DNA of 64,000 nucleotides from Planctomycetales bacterium 71-10 (GTDB lineage: Bacteria; Planctomycetota; Planctomycetia; Isosphaerales; Isosphaeraceae): positions 29,013-93,012 of the forward strand of contig MKTT01000081.1 of the NCBI GenBank assembly GCA_001898385.1, read 5' to 3'. A program made the translations under genes and the position numbers. The notes below the pieces were generated by a model. The model saw only the letters and a list, made by a program, of their open reading frames with translations, was not told the DNA's origin and searched no databases. Shown piece after piece: positions 46,562-56,201 of this stretch. Numbering within the stretch: the stretch's first letter is position 1; each line of letters begins with the position of its first letter.

Positions 46562-46630
46562 GTAGGCTGGGTCGAGACCCAGCCCTGAGAAAGCCGAGGC
46601 TCGCCGGGGCTGGGTCTCGACCCAGCCTAC
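46562..46630. repeat. Inverted pair of 23-base palindromic repeats (copy 2)
   Basis: Units at 46562-46584 and 46608-46630 are exact inverted copies of the same 23-base palindrome family as at 44937 and 44983, again with a 23-base spacer. They lie 190 bases after the SCO-DUF420 gene. A long hairpin would form in RNA of either strand. Confidence 0.75.
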
Positions 46631-46880
46631 AAAGAGGACCGAATTCCGAGCCGAGACAGGGTCCGAGAGGCCATCCGAGACGACACTTCGAAAACGACGA
46701 TCGAACCCGATTTTCGATCGACGCAAAGTATTTCACCAAAACTATTTTCGCCACCGAACCGGGAACCCTCGTCCCCACGAACGGACCCAAATTCGGGCCC
46801 TCCGCGAGCCGCCTGGCGCGGGCGTCGCAACGGCGAGGAGGGGATCGACCGGGTTCATCGTTGATCGCCCGGGAGGACGG

Positions 46881-46910
46881 TTGACAGAATGAATGCGGGG
46901 ACGCGACAAT
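46881..46910 (+). promoter_or_regulatory. Candidate promoter of the large surface protein gene
   Basis: A perfect TTGACA (46881-46886) and GACAAT (46905-46910) are spaced by 18 bases. Transcription would begin near 46917, giving a leader of about 185 bases before the ATG at 47103. Confidence 0.45.
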
Positions 46911-47102
46911 CGGACAATCGTCGTGCGTCGTTTCCGAGCAACATCCGGGGATGATCGCGACCTTTTCGACGCCGAGGACGTAAGAGGTCACGAGGAATCC
47001 GAACGGATCGCGACCGGGCTCCAACCCCGGTCCCCTAAGGATTCGACCCCCACGACGTTGAACCCCAGGACGATCGGCGCGGCCCCTCCAGCGACACGCC
47101 CC

Positions 47103-50100
47103 ATGCGCCTACCCCTCCCTCTCCTCCGATCGAGACGCCCCGCCGGGAAGCGGAGGGCCGAACGGCCGCGCCTGGAGGCCGTGGAGCGGCGGCTCCTGCT
47201 GGCCTCGGACGTCTTCCTCGTCGACACCGCCGCGGACGACGGGCCGGGGTCGCTGCGTTGGGCGATCGGGCAGGTCAACGCGGGCACGTCCGCGGAGCCG
47301 GGGACGATCCGGTTCGCGATCCCGGGCGACGGCCCGGCGACGATCCGGCCGCTGTCGCCCCTGGACCCGATCGCGAGGCCCGTCTTCGTCGAGGCCCGCG
47401 CGGCGGACGGGTCGCCCACGGTCCGGCTGGACGGGTCGGTCGCGGGATCGGGGGCGAACGGCCTGGTGGTGACCGGCGGCGGGAGCGTCGTCGCGGGGCT
47501 GATCGTCACCGGATTCTCGGGGGCGGGGATCGTCCTGGGCGGGGCCGGCGGCGACTTCGTGGAGTCGTGCTACGTGGGCCTGGTCCCCGGCGCGGGCGGC
47601 CTCGCCCCGGCGACGGCCCCGAACGGGATCGGCGTCCTGATCGCGGCGGCGTCGGGCCAGACGATCGGCGGGCCCGACGGCCGGGGGAACGTGATCGCCG
47701 GCAACCGCGGCGAGGGGGTCCTGATCGCCTCCGCCACCCCCGGCGACTCGGCCGACGACGCGGTCGTCGGCAACTGGATCGGGACCGACGCCGCGGGCGC
47801 GTCCGGCCTGGGCAACGGCCGGGACGGCGTCGTCTTCTCGGGGGCGACCCAGGGCCGCATCAAGGACAACGTCATCTCGGGGAACCTGGGGGGCGGGATC
47901 GTCCTGAAGGATCGCGCCGCGGGGAACCTAGTCGTCGGCAACGTCGTGGGGCTCGCCCCCGACGGGCTGACGCCGCTGGAGAACTGCCGCGACGGCGTGC
48001 TCGTCGACGGCGCGCCGGAGAACGCGATCGGCGGCCCGGGGCCCGCCCTGGCGAACCGCATCTCGGCGAACGGCGGGAGCGGCATCCGGGCGCGGGGGGG
48101 CTCGACCGGGCTGACGATCCAGGGGAACTGGATCGGCGTCGATCCGACGGAGACCGTCCGGCTGGGGAACCAGGGCGACGGCGTGAGCCTGGCGTCCGAC
48201 GGCGTGATGGTCGGCGGCCCGGACGCGGCCGACGGCAACGTCATCGCCTTCAACGGCCTGGGGACGACGGGGGCCGGCGTCCAGTTCATCGGGGCCGTGC
48301 GCCACGACTCGATCCTGTCGAATCGGATCTACGGGAACGCCGGGCTGGGGATCAACCTGGGGAACGGGCCGACCCCGACCCACGCCCCGCCGGACGCGCC
48401 GCCCGACCGGGCCGTCGGCCCGAACGATTGGGTGAACTACCCGATCCTCACCACGGCCTTCGCCGACGGCGTGCTGGTCGAGGCCACGGGCCGCGTGACG
48501 GGGATGCCCGGGCGGTCGTACACCGTCCAGTTCTTCTGGACGCGGACGCCCGACCCCTCCGGCTTCGGCGAGGCCGAGCGCTACCTGGGCCAGACCGTCG
48601 TGACGACCGACGGGGCGGGGGCGACGACCTTCGCCCTGCCGATGGGGTCCGACGCTCTCGGCGGCTTCCTGACGGCGACGTCGACGGACGAGTCCGGCAA
48701 CACCTCGGAGTTCGCGCTGACGGTCCTGCTGCTCCCGCGCACCGACCTGCACGTCGAGCTGACGGCCGACCCGCCCTCGGGCCCGCAGGGTTCCCCCGTC
48801 ACGTTCACGGCGACGGTCGCGAATCGCGGCTACCTGGCGGCGCCGACGACGGCCCTGGCGCTGGCGCTGCCGTGGGGCTCGACGGTCCAGTCGATCACCG
48901 CCGGGCCCGGCCTGGCGACGACCGGGTCGGGCGGGAGCGTCCGGCTGGACGTGGGGTCGCTCCTCCCGGGGGCGTCGGCCGTCCTCACGGTGGTCGCCAC
49001 GGCCCCCGCCGGCTTCTCGGGGGCGTTCGGAGCCGTCGCCGCGGCGACCATGGGCCTGACCGACGCCCGCCCCGGCGACGAGACCGCGCAGGCCTCGTCC
49101 GTCCAGACCCCGGCCGTCGACCTGGCCCTGACCCTGGACGGCCCGTCCGCCGCCCACCGCGGCGACGTCCTGAAGTATTTCCTGACCGCCTCCAACGCCG
49201 GCCCGGCCCCGGCCTCCGGCGTCCGCCTGGCGTTCCCGATCCCGGCCGGCGCGTCGTTCGTCGCCGCGACCACGCCCGTCGGCTCGGCCCGGGTCGAGGG
49301 GGGGACGGTGATCGTCGACGTCGGGGTCCTCGCCCCCGGGACGGCCGCGCGGGTCGAGATCGACCTGCACGCCGACGCCGTCGGCCTCCTCGCGTCGGTC
49401 GCCACGCTGTCGAGCGCCAACTACGACCGCGACCCGACCAACCAGTCGGCCGCGGTCGCGACGACCGTGGCCGGTCGCGCCGACCTGTCGGTCGCGATGG
49501 CGGCCCCGACGGTGATCGCCGTCGGCCGCGAACTGGCCTACGAGGTCACGGTCCGCAACGCCGGCCCGGACGACGCCCGGGACGTCGTGCTCCTGGACCT
49601 CATCCCGGACGGCTCCGAGTTCGTCTCGGCCTCGATCGACGACGGCGCGACCTCGATCGACGGCCGGGTCGTCGCCGCGACGCTCGACTCGCTGGCGCCC
49701 GGGGCGTCGGCGACGCTCCGCCTCGTCGTCCGGCCGACGGCCGCCGCGGGCGCGATCCTGAGGAACGCCGCTCGGGCCACGAACGACGAGGAGGACGGGA
49801 ACCCCGCCGACGACGCCGCCTGGAGGGACACGGTCGTCCGCGACCTCTCGGACCTGGGCGTGACGGCCTCCCCCGAGGCGGCGACCGTCCTCGCGGGCCG
49901 GGACGCGACCTTCCGCATCCGGGTCCGGAACGACGGCCCCGCGACCGAGCCCGACGCCGTCCTGGCGGTCGCCCTCCCGGCGGGCGCGCAGCTGGCCTCG
50001 GCGACGTCCGGCCGAGGCGGCCCCGCCTCGACCGCCGGCGGCCTGGCCGTGTTCCGCCTGGGGGCGCTGGCGGCCGGGGACGAGGTCGAGGCGACGGTCG

Positions 50101-52016
50101 TCCTGACGTCCTCGGCCCCGGGCTCGCTGGGGATCACGGCCGTCGTCGGCGGCCTCAACATCGACGAAAACCCCTCGGACCGGCGGGCGACCGCCGTCGC
50201 GACCGTCGTCCCGACGGCCGACCTGGCGACCTACGTCGATCCCCCCGCGGCCGTCTATGAGCGGGCCGCATTCCAGTACACCCTGACGGCCGCGAACCTC
50301 TCCCCGACGGCGACGACCGGCGTCCGGCTCGCGGCGCCGCTGCCGGCGGGCGTCGAGTTCGTCTCGGCCGTCGCCAGCCAGGGGGCCGAGCCGACCTTCG
50401 ACGGCCGGACCGTGTCCGCGGCGCTGGGGACGCTGGGGGGCTCGTCCACGGCCACGATCACGATCACCGTCCGGCCCGTCGCCCCCTCGGGCTCGGTCCT
50501 GCTCCTCTCCGGCGTCTCGACGAGCGACCTGGCCGACCCGTCGCCCGGCAACGACCGCGGCGGCTACGCCGTGCGGGTGGCCCCGGCCGTCGACCTGATG
50601 CTCCGCCTGCGGCCCTTGCAGGCGGGCGTCGAGCTGGGCGGCGACGTCACCTGGGTCGCCGAGGTCTGGAACTCGTCGACGACCACGGCCACCGGCGTCG
50701 CGATCGCGATCCCCTACGAGCCCTGCGGCGGGTTCGTGGGCTCGGCCACGACCCAGGGGACCGTGACCGCGGCCGACGGCGTGCTCAACGCCGCCGTCGG
50801 CACGCTCGCCCCGGGCGCCTACGCGACCATCGCCTTCGTCCTGCGGCCGGACGTGGTCGGCACCGCCACGCTCGTCGCCTCCGCCCGCGCCGACCAGCAC
50901 GTCAACCTGACCGCCTCCGGGACCCTGTCCGCCGACCTGACCGTGATCGAGCCCCCCGGCGTGCTCGCCTTCGCCTCCGCCGACTTCGCCGCCCCCGAGA
51001 CGGCGGGGACGGCCTACCTGACCGTCGCCCGCACCGGCGGGGCGCGGGGCGTCGTCTCGGTCCGCTACCGGACCACGTCGGGCGCCGCCGCGGCCGGCGT
51101 CGACTACGCGGCGACCTCCGGCGTCCTGACCTTCCAGCCCGGCCAGACCTCGGCCGTGATCGCCGTCCCCGTCCTCCCCTTCGCGCACAACCGGGGCGAC
51201 GTCTCGGTCGGCGTGGTCCTGGAAGACCCGACCGGCGGCGCGAGGCTCGGCCCCGCCGCGACCGCCTCCCTGACGATCCGGGACGTCGACCCCGACCTCG
51301 TCCCGCCGACCGTCGGCCGGGTGCGGCTGCTGGGGCCCTCGAACGCGATCGGCGGCCTGGCGATCCCCCTGAGCGAGCCGGCGAACTCGGCCACGGCCTG
51401 GAACGCCTGGGCCTACTCCGTGTACGACCTGGGCCCCAACGGCGTCTACGGCGACGGCGACGACGCGCCCGTCGCCCTCCTCCCGCCCGGCTACGACGCC
51501 GCGAACCCGACGATCTACCTGACGCCCGCCGCCCCCCTGGCCGCGGGCCGGCACTATGCCGTCGTGATCCGCGGGGCCGGGCCGAACGCCCTGGTCGACC
51601 TGGCCGGCAACCCGCTCGGCGGCGGCGTCGACTTCATCGGCCTGTTCGCCCGCGGGACCGCCCTGAAGTACGCCGACGCCAACGGCGACTCCGTCTCGCT
51701 GTCCCTCAAGAGCGGCGGCTTCCTCGACCTGGTCCGGGCGGCCTCGGGCGACGCGACCTCCCTGACCCTCCAGGGGATCGTCCCGGGCCGATCGACGCTC
51801 TCCGGCAGCGTCGCCCGCCAGCGCGGGCGGGGCGACGGCGCGACGCCCCTGGGCGCGATCGAGGGCCTGGGCTCGTTCGGCGACGTCCGCGTGAGCCTCA
51901 GGACCCCGCCGTTCCTCGTCGCCGGCCTCCCCTCGCCCCCCGGCCGGACCGGCCGCGTCCCGGCGACCTCGCCGCGCGTCGCCCTGCCGGCCCGTCGGCT
52001 CCCCCGCGCCCGCTAG
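47103..52016 (+). CDS. Giant exported beta-helix/DUF11/Calx-beta protein
   Basis: The 1637-residue protein begins with a basic stretch and the planctomycete export-type signal RPRLEAVERRLLLAS at 21-35. About 40-540 is a right-handed parallel beta-helix with repeated GNxIxGN-like turns (GNVIAGN, GNLGGGIVLKD, GNWIGVD). Six DUF11 repeats of about 115-125 residues follow (starts at RTDLHVEL 545, then AVDLALTL, RADLSVAM, LSDLGVTA, TADLATYV, AVDLMLRL). A Calx-beta domain lies at about 1287-1396, and the Ig-like C-terminus ends in a basic tail. It is probably surface or secreted. ATG 47103 is the start. Confidence 0.9.
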   Translation: MRLPLPLLRSRRPAGKRRAERPRLEAVERRLLLASDVFLVDTAADDGPGSLRWAIGQVNAGTSAEPGTIRFAIPGDGPATIRPLSPLDPIARPVFVEARAADGSPTVRLDGSVAGSGANGLVVTGGGSVVAGLIVTGFSGAGIVLGGAGGDFVESCYVGLVPGAGGLAPATAPNGIGVLIAAASGQTIGGPDGRGNVIAGNRGEGVLIASATPGDSADDAVVGNWIGTDAAGASGLGNGRDGVVFSGATQGRIKDNVISGNLGGGIVLKDRAAGNLVVGNVVGLAPDGLTPLENCRDGVLVDGAPENAIGGPGPALANRISANGGSGIRARGGSTGLTIQGNWIGVDPTETVRLGNQGDGVSLASDGVMVGGPDAADGNVIAFNGLGTTGAGVQFIGAVRHDSILSNRIYGNAGLGINLGNGPTPTHAPPDAPPDRAVGPNDWVNYPILTTAFADGVLVEATGRVTGMPGRSYTVQFFWTRTPDPSGFGEAERYLGQTVVTTDGAGATTFALPMGSDALGGFLTATSTDESGNTSEFALTVLLLPRTDLHVELTADPPSGPQGSPVTFTATVANRGYLAAPTTALALALPWGSTVQSITAGPGLATTGSGGSVRLDVGSLLPGASAVLTVVATAPAGFSGAFGAVAAATMGLTDARPGDETAQASSVQTPAVDLALTLDGPSAAHRGDVLKYFLTASNAGPAPASGVRLAFPIPAGASFVAATTPVGSARVEGGTVIVDVGVLAPGTAARVEIDLHADAVGLLASVATLSSANYDRDPTNQSAAVATTVAGRADLSVAMAAPTVIAVGRELAYEVTVRNAGPDDARDVVLLDLIPDGSEFVSASIDDGATSIDGRVVAATLDSLAPGASATLRLVVRPTAAAGAILRNAARATNDEEDGNPADDAAWRDTVVRDLSDLGVTASPEAATVLAGRDATFRIRVRNDGPATEPDAVLAVALPAGAQLASATSGRGGPASTAGGLAVFRLGALAAGDEVEATVVLTSSAPGSLGITAVVGGLNIDENPSDRRATAVATVVPTADLATYVDPPAAVYERAAFQYTLTAANLSPTATTGVRLAAPLPAGVEFVSAVASQGAEPTFDGRTVSAALGTLGGSSTATITITVRPVAPSGSVLLLSGVSTSDLADPSPGNDRGGYAVRVAPAVDLMLRLRPLQAGVELGGDVTWVAEVWNSSTTTATGVAIAIPYEPCGGFVGSATTQGTVTAADGVLNAAVGTLAPGAYATIAFVLRPDVVGTATLVASARADQHVNLTASGTLSADLTVIEPPGVLAFASADFAAPETAGTAYLTVARTGGARGVVSVRYRTTSGAAAAGVDYAATSGVLTFQPGQTSAVIAVPVLPFAHNRGDVSVGVVLEDPTGGARLGPAATASLTIRDVDPDLVPPTVGRVRLLGPSNAIGGLAIPLSEPANSATAWNAWAYSVYDLGPNGVYGDGDDAPVALLPPGYDAANPTIYLTPAAPLAAGRHYAVVIRGAGPNALVDLAGNPLGGGVDFIGLFARGTALKYADANGDSVSLSLKSGGFLDLVRAASGDATSLTLQGIVPGRSTLSGSVARQRGRGDGATPLGAIEGLGSFGDVRVSLRTPPFLVAGLPSPPGRTGRVPATSPRVALPARRLPRAR

Positions 52017-52093
52017 GGCGGCGGTCGCCTTGCCCGCGACCGGCCCGACCTCTAGACTGGCGGTGGAAGCCGAGTCCCTCCGGAGGCCCCCCC

Positions 52094-52336
52094 GTGTACC
52101 CCACGCTTCGACGCCTCGGCCTGGCCTTCGCGCTCGGCCTGGCCCTCGCGCCGGCCGCCTCGGCCTGCCCCAACTGCAAGGAGGCCCTCTCCTCGCAGCC
52201 CTCCGACGCCGCCCGCTGGGCCGAGGGCTTCAGCTGGAGCATCCTGCTGATGCTCGGCGTGCCCACGTGCATCCTGGGCGCGGGCGGCCTGGCGGTCCGA
52301 CGCGCGGTGAGGCTGGGCATCCTCCCCGAGATGTGA
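52094..52336 (+). CDS. Small membrane protein with CxxC motif
   Basis: The 80-residue protein has a signal peptide (LGLAFALGLALAPAASA), directly followed by CPNCKEAL, then one membrane helix (SILLMLGVPTCILGAGGLAV) and a basic tail. The CxxC after the signal may bind a metal or take part in thiol chemistry. Similar small proteins are common in planctomycetes, and I know no function for them. It lies 77 bases after the large surface protein gene. Confidence 0.65.
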   Translation: MYPTLRRLGLAFALGLALAPAASACPNCKEALSSQPSDAARWAEGFSWSILLMLGVPTCILGAGGLAVRRAVRLGILPEM

Positions 52337-52348
52337 CCGCCCCTCGGC

Positions 52349-53287
52349 TCACCCCCCCCGGAGCTTGCCGGCCGGCGTGTTCGCGGCCAGGTCGTCGATC
52401 ATGTCGCGCACGGCCTGCTCGATGGCCCGCTGCCAGTCGTCGCCGAAGCGTTCGCGATAGGCCGGCTTCTTGTACGCGAAGGTGATCCCCCGCGAGTTGT
52501 TCACCAGGGCCCCCTGCCCGTCCGCGTCGAACCCGCCGGCGATGTCCTTCGCCTCCCCCCCCTGCGCCCCATAGCCCGGGACCAGGAACAGGACTCCCGG
52601 CAGTTCGCTCCTCAGCTCGGCCAGCTCGTCCGGGTAGGTGGCGCCCACGACCGCCCCGACGAGGTTGTAGCCCTCGGCCCCCTGCTTCCCCTTGCCCCAG
52701 TCCTTGAGCCGATTGGCGACGTGGCGGTAGACCGGCAGGCCGTCGCACACGAGATCCTGGAACTCGCGGGCGGAAGCGTTGCTGGTCCGGACCAGCACGA
52801 ACACCCCCTTCTTCTCCCGGGAGGCGATCTTCACGAACGGCTGGACGCCGTCGGTCCCCAGGTAGGGGTTGATCGTCAGGGCGTCGGCGTGCCACGAGGG
52901 CTCGAACGCGCCGCCGACCGGCTCCTTGCCCAGATAGGCCCGCGCATAAGCCTCGGCCGTGGAGCCGATGTCGTTCCGCTTGCCGTCGAAGATCACCAGG
53001 ACGTCGCGCGCCCGGGCGTGCTCGACCGTCGCGTGGAGCGCCGCCATCCCCTCGGGCCCGTAGGCCTCGTAGAACGCCGCCTGGAACTTGAGGAGCGGCG
53101 CCATCGGGGCGACGACGTCCACCACGGCGCAGCCGAACGCCTTCAGGGCCTCGGCGACCCCCCGACGATCCGCCGGGAATCGGTCGAGGAACCCCGCCGG
53201 CAACTCCTCGGGCCGCGGGTCGATCCCCACCACCACCGGATTCCCCTTCCGCCGCACCGCCGCCACCACCCGATCCGCGAATTCCAC
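52349..53287 (-). CDS. pyrF: Orotidine 5'-phosphate decarboxylase (type 2)
   Basis: The enzyme makes UMP, the last step of de novo pyrimidine synthesis. The 312 residues form a TIM barrel with VVGIDPRPEELP, LLKFQAAFYEAYG, and the catalytic DGKRNDIGST at 101-110, then a NPYLGTDGVQPF strand and FLVPGYGAQGG. Length and motifs fit the longer mycobacterial-type family. The start is GTG 53287. It faces the small membrane protein gene and diverges from tRNA-Pro. Confidence 0.95.
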   Translation of the reverse strand: MEFADRVVAAVRRKGNPVVVGIDPRPEELPAGFLDRFPADRRGVAEALKAFGCAVVDVVAPMAPLLKFQAAFYEAYGPEGMAALHATVEHARARDVLVIFDGKRNDIGSTAEAYARAYLGKEPVGGAFEPSWHADALTINPYLGTDGVQPFVKIASREKKGVFVLVRTSNASAREFQDLVCDGLPVYRHVANRLKDWGKGKQGAEGYNLVGAVVGATYPDELAELRSELPGVLFLVPGYGAQGGEAKDIAGGFDADGQGALVNNSRGITFAYKKPAYRERFGDDWQRAIEQAVRDMIDDLAANTPAGKLRGG

Positions 53288-53396
53288 GCCCGCCCCCCTC
53301 TCCTCGGATTGACAGTTCCTCCCGATACCCTACAATAAACCCCGTCGACGTGAAACACGCCGAAGGGAAACCGAAGGCCGCTTTCTCAGAGACAAT

Positions 53397-53471
53397 CGGG
53401 GCGTAGCGCAGCTTGGATAGCGCGCTAGCTTGGGGTGCTAGAGGTCAGGGGTTCAAATCCCCTCGCCCCGA
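53397..53471 (+). tRNA. tRNA-Pro (GGG)
   Basis: The acceptor stem CGGGGCG/CGCCCCG, a D arm GCGC...GCGC, an anticodon stem CTAGC/GCTAG with loop TTGGGGT (anticodon GGG) and a T arm AGGGG-TTCAAAT-CCCCT give a full cloverleaf. The discriminator is A and CCA is not encoded. It reads CCC and CCU codons. It stands alone, followed by a hairpin terminator. Confidence 0.95.
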
Positions 53472-53484
53472 TTCAACCGGAACA

Positions 53485-53535
53485 GAAACCCGGCAAGGAC
53501 TTGCGATCAGCGGTCTGGGCCGGGTTTCTTCGTGT
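53485..53535 (+). terminator. Terminator after tRNA-Pro
   Basis: A 10-bp perfect stem (53485-53494 with 53519-53528) with a 24-base loop is followed by TTCGTGT. The loop is long for an intrinsic terminator, but the position after a lone tRNA supports the call. The gap to 53804 holds nothing else visible. Confidence 0.55.
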
Positions 53536-53804
53536 CCGCCCCGAAACTTCTTCGCTTGCGCGCGGTTTGCGCGAGATGCTGTTTCGTGTCCCGGCCGCGC
53601 GACGGTCGCGGTCGTCGCGACCTCCGCGAGACCTGGACGCTTCGCGAGGCGGGCACGTCGAGCCGTCGTCGATCGTCCCCAGCCGTGGCGGCCGAGGTCA
53701 CGGACCTCCGAATGATCGTGGCCGCGATCGGCTCCGGCGGGAAGTCGGAGGGCGCGGCGTGAGGATCACGGCCCTGAGGCCGATGGCGGGCCGGCCCGCG
53801 GCCG

Positions 53805-55859
53805 TCAAGGGAGTCTCGGCGTCGATCGGAGCGCCGGGTCCTTCGCGAGGGCGTTGTAGAACGGCACGCGGCCGTACCGCCGGTACGTCACGGCGGCCGA
53901 GCCGGCCGAGGCCGGAGGGATCCGCACCCAGCCGTCGCCCAGGTCGATCAGGTCCGAGTCCGACAGCGCCACGCCCGTCGCGTCGACGTAGAGCGAGCCG
54001 CGCGAGACGTCCCCCTCGTCGGCGCCTTGCATCGCGACGGACGCCGCCGGCGCGATCCCGGCCAGCGCGACCACCGCCGAGTCGCCGGGGCCCTGTGACG
54101 CGGAGACCGCCACGCCCCGCGGCGCGGCGACCAGCCGCACCAACTGCCCGCCCGTCCGGCCCGGCGTCCCGTTCTCGATCGCCAGCGACCTCAGGCCGGC
54201 CGGCGGCTCGGAGCGGCGGTACTCCAGGGTCGTCGTCGTCGCGCCGGGGGCCCAACCCCGGAGGATCCTGACGTCCGCCTTGCCGACGACGGACATCCAG
54301 GGAAGTTTCAGGTCCGCGTTCGACTCGGACAACGAGAGCCCCGGATCGGGCCCGTAGGTGCTCCCCACTTGCAGGTTGGAAGCGGCGATGGTCGATGGAT
54401 AGAGGCCGTAGAAGTCGCTGCTCCAGGTGTAGGACGTCGCCCCCAACTCGTCCTCGACGTAGGGGGGGATCAGGGTGATGAAGTCGGCCCCCACCTTGAG
54501 CGCGTACGAGACGTACCATTTCGACCCGTCGGCCCCGGTCAGGGCGATCTCGCCGCCGTAGGACGGCAGCGCGAGGTGGCGCTCGTCGGCGAAGGCCCCC
54601 GAGGGCGGCGTCCCGACGAGGCTGATCGAGGTGGCGGACCGGCCGGCCCCCCCGAAATAGGCCAGGCCCAAGCCCGGAGCGGAGTCCGCCGACGGGATCG
54701 GGACGCCGTTGGAGACGTCGACCCGCATCGTCGAGGCGCCGCCGCCCCGGTCGTCGACCGTCAGCTTGCGCACCTGGTCGGCGCGGAAGTACAGGGAGCC
54801 CTCGCCGCGATCGAAGGCGGGGTCCCGGAGCCGCGAGTAGGGGGCCGGCCCTTCCAGGCCGGTCGAGAGCGTCCACCGGCTGTCGGACGCGGACGGGTTG
54901 GGCCTCCAGAACCGGCCGACGTTCAGGTCGACGCCCCCCGCGGCGGCGTCGATCACCAGGCGGGAGTTCAGCCCGTTGATCCGGTCTCGCACCGGATCGA
55001 CCCAGGACTCCGACTCGACCCAGACGCCCGTCCGGCTCCCCCCGGCGACCACCGTCGGCGAGGTGATCGACGCCGCCCAGACGTGCGCCTCGCCCGCGGA
55101 CAGGAGGGCCAGGCGGCTCGACAGGTCCCACGACATGCCCACGATCGAGAAGTCCCGCCCGCGCCCGGCCGTGCCGTCGATCGTCGTCGCGACCCCGTCG
55201 GCCGTCCCCCGCACCAGGTAGAGCGCGGCCGGGGCCTCGACGTTCCGGGTCCCCTGGAGCTTCACCGACGCCAGGCCCGAATACGAGACCCCGCCGAAGG
55301 CCGCCTCGCCGTCGGCCCAGATCGCCGTCGCCGAGATGTTGTAGGTCAGCGACCCCGCCGGGTCGTACTCGGCCGACTCGTCGCTGACCACCAGGCCGTT
55401 CCCCTTCGCGCCCGCCGCGGCGACGACCACGACCGGGACGGCCAGCGGCCGGAGCCCTCCCGAGGCGCCCGAATCGTCCCCCAGCGTCACCGTCGCGCCG
55501 TCCGCCTTCAGGTCGATCCGGGTCGGGACGGCCGTGCTCCGCACGCGGATCGCCTGGCCGTCCGAGGCCGCCACGACCTCCAGGCTCTTGGGCCGGGCCA
55601 CGGTCACCGTGGCCGTGCCGCTCCCCGTCGACGTCAGCCCGGCCGCGTTGCTCGCCACGACGATCGGGGCGTCGGCCGGGCCGACGGCGAACGTGTAGAC
55701 GTCGCCCGCGCGCGAGACGATCAGCGACTGCACCGCCGCGGGGTCGCTCCTGTAGACGAGCGAGCCGTCGGCCGCGACGTCGATCGAGGCGTTCATCAGC
55801 GATCGCCCCTCCAGCCTCTCCGCCCGCAAGGGCCTCGACCGACGGCGAGCCAGCGTCAT
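53805..55859 (-). CDS. Exported protein with LExR signal, beta-rich, unknown function
   Basis: The 684-residue protein begins with TLARRRSRPLRAERLEGRSL, a basic stretch with the planctomycete LExR-type signal (LEGRSLMNA at 16-24). The rest is beta-rich and Ser/Thr/Asp-rich without a known domain, with repeated SxxVxLxG-like strands. ATG 55859 is chosen because GGGAGG lies nine bases before it, whereas the ATG nine bases upstream has the GGGAGG directly against it. The gene is not in an operon. The function is unknown; secretion or surface location is inferred from the signal. Confidence 0.75.
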   Translation of the reverse strand: MTLARRRSRPLRAERLEGRSLMNASIDVAADGSLVYRSDPAAVQSLIVSRAGDVYTFAVGPADAPIVVASNAAGLTSTGSGTATVTVARPKSLEVVAASDGQAIRVRSTAVPTRIDLKADGATVTLGDDSGASGGLRPLAVPVVVVAAAGAKGNGLVVSDESAEYDPAGSLTYNISATAIWADGEAAFGGVSYSGLASVKLQGTRNVEAPAALYLVRGTADGVATTIDGTAGRGRDFSIVGMSWDLSSRLALLSAGEAHVWAASITSPTVVAGGSRTGVWVESESWVDPVRDRINGLNSRLVIDAAAGGVDLNVGRFWRPNPSASDSRWTLSTGLEGPAPYSRLRDPAFDRGEGSLYFRADQVRKLTVDDRGGGASTMRVDVSNGVPIPSADSAPGLGLAYFGGAGRSATSISLVGTPPSGAFADERHLALPSYGGEIALTGADGSKWYVSYALKVGADFITLIPPYVEDELGATSYTWSSDFYGLYPSTIAASNLQVGSTYGPDPGLSLSESNADLKLPWMSVVGKADVRILRGWAPGATTTTLEYRRSEPPAGLRSLAIENGTPGRTGGQLVRLVAAPRGVAVSASQGPGDSAVVALAGIAPAASVAMQGADEGDVSRGSLYVDATGVALSDSDLIDLGDGWVRIPPASAGSAAVTYRRYGRVPFYNALAKDPALRSTPRLP

Positions 55860-56114
55860 CCGGCGCATCCTCCCACCCCCTTGCAAGCGTCGTTCGGGCG
55901 ACCCGCCCCGAGCCCGACTCGCTTCGGCCCCCACACGATCGATCCTACAAAAGATCGACCGGCGTTATGGGGAAATCGGACTTTTCCCGCATGATGACCC
56001 TCTTTGCGATTTTCGGACCTTCGACGCGACTCCGCCTTCCCTGGGAGTCCGCGAGCCGTTCGACGCCGCGGACTTCGCGGTGCCGCGAAAACCTCCGGCC
56101 ATCCCCCAAGGCCC

Positions 56115-56144
56115 TTGCCGAGCCATCGACAGGCGTCGTAGGAT
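56115..56144 (+). promoter_or_regulatory. Candidate promoter of the ABC importer operon
   Basis: TTGCCG (56115-56120) and TAGGAT (56139-56144) are spaced by 18 bases, 58 bases before the binding-protein ATG. Each matches the consensus at four positions. No clear Fur-type inverted repeat was seen. The rest of the 55860-56201 gap has no gene. Confidence 0.4.
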
Positions 56145-56201
56145 TAGCCCTGGGCGGGCGATGCACCCGCGAAACGAGATCCCGGGGGGAGGAGAGCAGG
56201 G

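Larger units (their letters stand above)
46371..47102. other. 732-base intergenic region
   Basis: Apart from the repeat pair at 46562-46630, the part 46700-46760 is AT-richer (AAAGTATTTCACCAAAACTA). A promoter for the next gene lies at 46881-46910. An open frame runs upstream of the next gene from 46893 but has no signal features and covers the promoter region. No RNA gene is recognised. Confidence 0.5.

Noticed and set aside
46893..47102. N-terminal extension of the large surface protein to 46893
   Set aside because: It begins within the promoter-like TTGACA/GACAAT region and adds 70 residues with no signal features in front of the LExR motif.
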